NCBI GenBank assembly: GCA_937925515.1
Contig: CALALP010000003.1
Coordinates: 1 to 6,216, forward strand
Direction of reading: 5' to 3'
DNA: 6,216 nucleotides
Origin: an uncultured Lachnoanaerobaculum sp.
GTDB taxonomy: Bacteria; Bacillota; Clostridia; Lachnospirales; Lachnospiraceae
The notes below the pieces were generated by a model, which searched no databases, was not told where the DNA came from, and worked only from the letters and a program-made list of their open reading frames with translations. Shown one piece after another: positions 4,427-6,216 of this stretch (position 1 is the stretch's first letter; each line of letters begins with the position of its first letter). The translations under genes were made by a program, and so were the position numbers.

Positions 4427-6115
4427 TTGAATACTGAAGAAAAAAAAATAGAAGAAAATGAAGAAGTAGTTTCTAAAAATTTTATAGAGATAGAAATTGA
4501 TAAGGATCTTGCAGAGGGAAAGTATACACAAGTACATACAAGATTTCCACCTGAACCTAATGGTTATCTTCATATAGGTCATGCTAAATCTATTATTTTA
4601 AATTCTACACTTGCAAGCAAATATAATGGAAAGTTTAACTTAAGGTTTGATGACACCAATCCTACCAAAGAAAAAGAGGAGTTTGTAAACTCTATAATTG
4701 AGGACGTAAAATGGCTTGGTGCAGACTATGAGGACAGGTTATTTTTTGCCTCTGACTATTTTGAGGAAATGTATGAGAAAGCATTACTCCTTATAAAAAA
4801 AGGAAAGGCATTTGTATGTGATTTAAGTGCAGATGAAATAAGAGAGTATAGAGGAGATTTCACAACCAAGGGAAAAGAAAGTCCTTATAGAAATAGAAGT
4901 GTTGAAGAAAATTTAAAGCTTTTTGAGGAAATGAAAGCCGGAAAATATGAGGACGGCAGTAAGGTACTTAGAGCAAAGATAGATATGAGTTCTCCAAATA
5001 TCAATATGAGAGACCCTGTAATTTATCGTATTGCACGCATGACTCATCATAATACAGGGGATAAGTGGTGCATTTACCCTATGTATGATTATGCACATCC
5101 TATTGAAGACGCAATAGAAAAGATTTCACATAGTATCTGTACCCTAGAATTTGAGGATCATAGACCACTTTATGATTGGGTAGTAAAAGAATGTGAATAT
5201 AGTAATCCACCAAGGCAGATTGAGTTTGCAAAGTTATATCTTACAAATGTTATAACAGGAAAAAGATATATTAAAAAGCTTGTAGAAGATAAAATTGTGG
5301 ACGGTTGGGACGACCCTAGACTTGTTTCAATAGCTGCACTTAGAAGACGTGGTTATACCCCTGAGGCAATAAGATTTTTTGTAGATCTTTGTGGAGTATC
5401 TAAGGCAAATTCCTCTGTTGACCTTGGAATGTTGGAGTATGCCATAAGGGAAGATTTGAAACTTAAGAGAAAAAGGGTAATGGCAATACTTGACCCTATT
5501 AAACTTGTAATTGATAATTACCCTGAGGACAAAATTGAAATGCTTACTATCCCAAATAACTTGGAAAATCCTGAGCTTTTGGAAAGAGAAGTTCCTTTTG
5601 GAAGAGAACTCTATATTGAAAGAGAGGACTTTATGGAAGTTCCACCTAAGAAGTATTTTAGATTATTTTTAGGGAATGAAGTAAGACTTATGGGTGCATA
5701 TTTTGTTACTTGCACAAGTTTTGAAAAAGATGAAAATGGAAATATAACCACAGTACATGCTACTTATGACCCTGAAACTAAGAGTGGTAGTGGCTTTAAT
5801 GCCAGAAAAGTAAAAGGAACTATTCATTGGGTAAATGTTTCAACTGCACTTAAGGTAGAATGTAGACTCTATGAAAATATTGTTGATGAAGAAAAGGGTA
5901 AACTTGACTCAGAGGGAAATCTTAACCTAAACCCTAATTCACTTACAATACTTAAGAATTGTTATGTAGAGCCTGAACTTAAAAATGGAAAAGCCTATGA
6001 CAGCTATCAGTTTGTAAGAAATGGATTTTTCTGTGTTGATTGCAAGGACTCAACAAGTGAAAATATGGTGTTTAATAGAATTGTATCATTAAAAAGTTCA
6101 TATAAGATAAAGTAG
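4427..6115 (+). CDS. glnS: Glutaminyl-tRNA synthetase (GlnRS), TTG start
   Basis: This cytoplasmic class I synthetase charges tRNA-Gln with glutamine using ATP. It has 562 residues (E. coli 554) and aligns along its whole length with the E. coli enzyme at a constant offset of 9 through the catalytic half. Motifs: TRFPPEPNGYLHIGH (38-52) with HIGH at 49-52; RFDDTNP (73-79), where Asp75 corresponds to E. coli Asp66; PMYDYAHPIEDAIE (218-231), where Tyr220 corresponds to Tyr211; and GWDDPRL (293-299). The C-terminal anticodon-binding beta-barrels include RKVKGTIHWV (460-469) and NPNSL (502-506). FPPEPNG marks it as GlnRS rather than bacterial GluRS. The KMSKS loop reads ITGKR (276-280), keeping Lys279 at the position of E. 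coli Lys270. The start is TTG behind GAGGGGG. No T-box or amidotransferase gene is nearby. Confidence 0.97.
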   Translation: MNTEEKKIEENEEVVSKNFIEIEIDKDLAEGKYTQVHTRFPPEPNGYLHIGHAKSIILNSTLASKYNGKFNLRFDDTNPTKEKEEFVNSIIEDVKWLGADYEDRLFFASDYFEEMYEKALLLIKKGKAFVCDLSADEIREYRGDFTTKGKESPYRNRSVEENLKLFEEMKAGKYEDGSKVLRAKIDMSSPNINMRDPVIYRIARMTHHNTGDKWCIYPMYDYAHPIEDAIEKISHSICTLEFEDHRPLYDWVVKECEYSNPPRQIEFAKLYLTNVITGKRYIKKLVEDKIVDGWDDPRLVSIAALRRRGYTPEAIRFFVDLCGVSKANSSVDLGMLEYAIREDLKLKRKRVMAILDPIKLVIDNYPEDKIEMLTIPNNLENPELLEREVPFGRELYIEREDFMEVPPKKYFRLFLGNEVRLMGAYFVTCTSFEKDENGNITTVHATYDPETKSGSGFNARKVKGTIHWVNVSTALKVECRLYENIVDEEKGKLDSEGNLNLNPNSLTILKNCYVEPELKNGKAYDSYQFVRNGFFCVDCKDSTSENMVFNRIVSLKSSYKIK

Positions 6116-6149
6116 TTTAGCTAACTAGAAGTAAGTTTATATATGTTTT

Positions 6150-6186
6150 TAGGAGCTGTCGCAAAACTAGTTTGTAACAGCTCCTA
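6150..6186. repeat. Imperfect hairpin downstream of glnS, possible terminator or small repeat element
   Basis: AGGAGCTGT (6151-6159) pairs with ACAGCTCCT (6177-6185), plus T6150 with A6186. After a C/A mismatch, a G-T wobble and CAAA/TTTG extend the stem to a 5-nt loop (ACTAG). It starts 35 nt after the glnS stop, as a terminator would, but no T-run follows in either direction; instead five T precede it at 6146-6150. Its left arm shares TGTYGCAAAAC with the htrA terminator. It could be a weak terminator, a bidirectional barrier or a repeated palindrome. Confidence 0.55.
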
Positions 6187-6216
6187 TTAAGAAAAGCTAA
6201 GAAAGATTATTTGCCT

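Noticed and set aside
4370..4582. Minus-strand open frame over the glnS start
   Set aside because: It overlaps the conserved GlnRS N-terminus and promoter, is a low-complexity Phe/Tyr/Ile sequence and has no start signal.
4913..5098. Minus-strand open frame inside glnS
   Set aside because: The sense frame here encodes conserved GlnRS blocks; the antisense protein resembles nothing known to me.

Overview
The window is AT-rich DNA (promoters, spacers and codon choice are all strongly A/T biased, and arginine is mostly AGA) with strong AGGAGG-type ribosome binding sites. It carries a membrane-anchored HtrA protease, a CutC of the Firmicute type and a GlnRS. Together these point to a low-GC Firmicute, most likely an anaerobic member of the Clostridia. 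The genus cannot be fixed from this sequence.

Layout: (1) 1-1156, minus strand: an M29-family metallo-aminopeptidase, cut off at the left edge so that about its last 25 codons are missing. (2) 1157-1400: a divergent control region with a near-consensus promoter for the aminopeptidase and, facing right, a 22-bp direct repeat upstream of an extended -10 element for htrA. (3) 1401-3182, plus strand: an HtrA/DegP-type S1C serine protease with one membrane helix, one PDZ domain and an unusual cytoplasmic tail of about 180 residues built from Asn-rich tandem repeats. (4) 3193-3228: an intrinsic terminator. (5) 3229-3631: an AT-rich spacer of about 400 bp with no recognisable gene, holding a distant dyad, a promoter with a tandem 11-bp repeat, and a long imperfect hairpin in the cutC leader. 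(6) 3632-4333: cutC. (7) 4334-4426: a short spacer with its own promoter for the next gene. (8) 4427-6115: glnS, starting with TTG. (9) 6150-6186: an imperfect hairpin without a T-tract.

The genes do not form a single pathway. The divergent aminopeptidase/htrA pair fits protein turnover and envelope quality control: HtrA cleaves damaged exported proteins, and M29 enzymes trim peptides in the cytoplasm. cutC and glnS lie in the same direction with no visible terminator between them, so cutC transcripts may read into glnS, but glnS also has a good promoter of its own. All four coding regions look intact apart from the truncation at the edge. I see no mobile gene, CRISPR array, RNA gene or convincing novel multi-gene system. 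The most interesting signals are the repeat-built HtrA tail, the direct repeat at its promoter, and two hairpins that share the core TGTYGCAAAAC.
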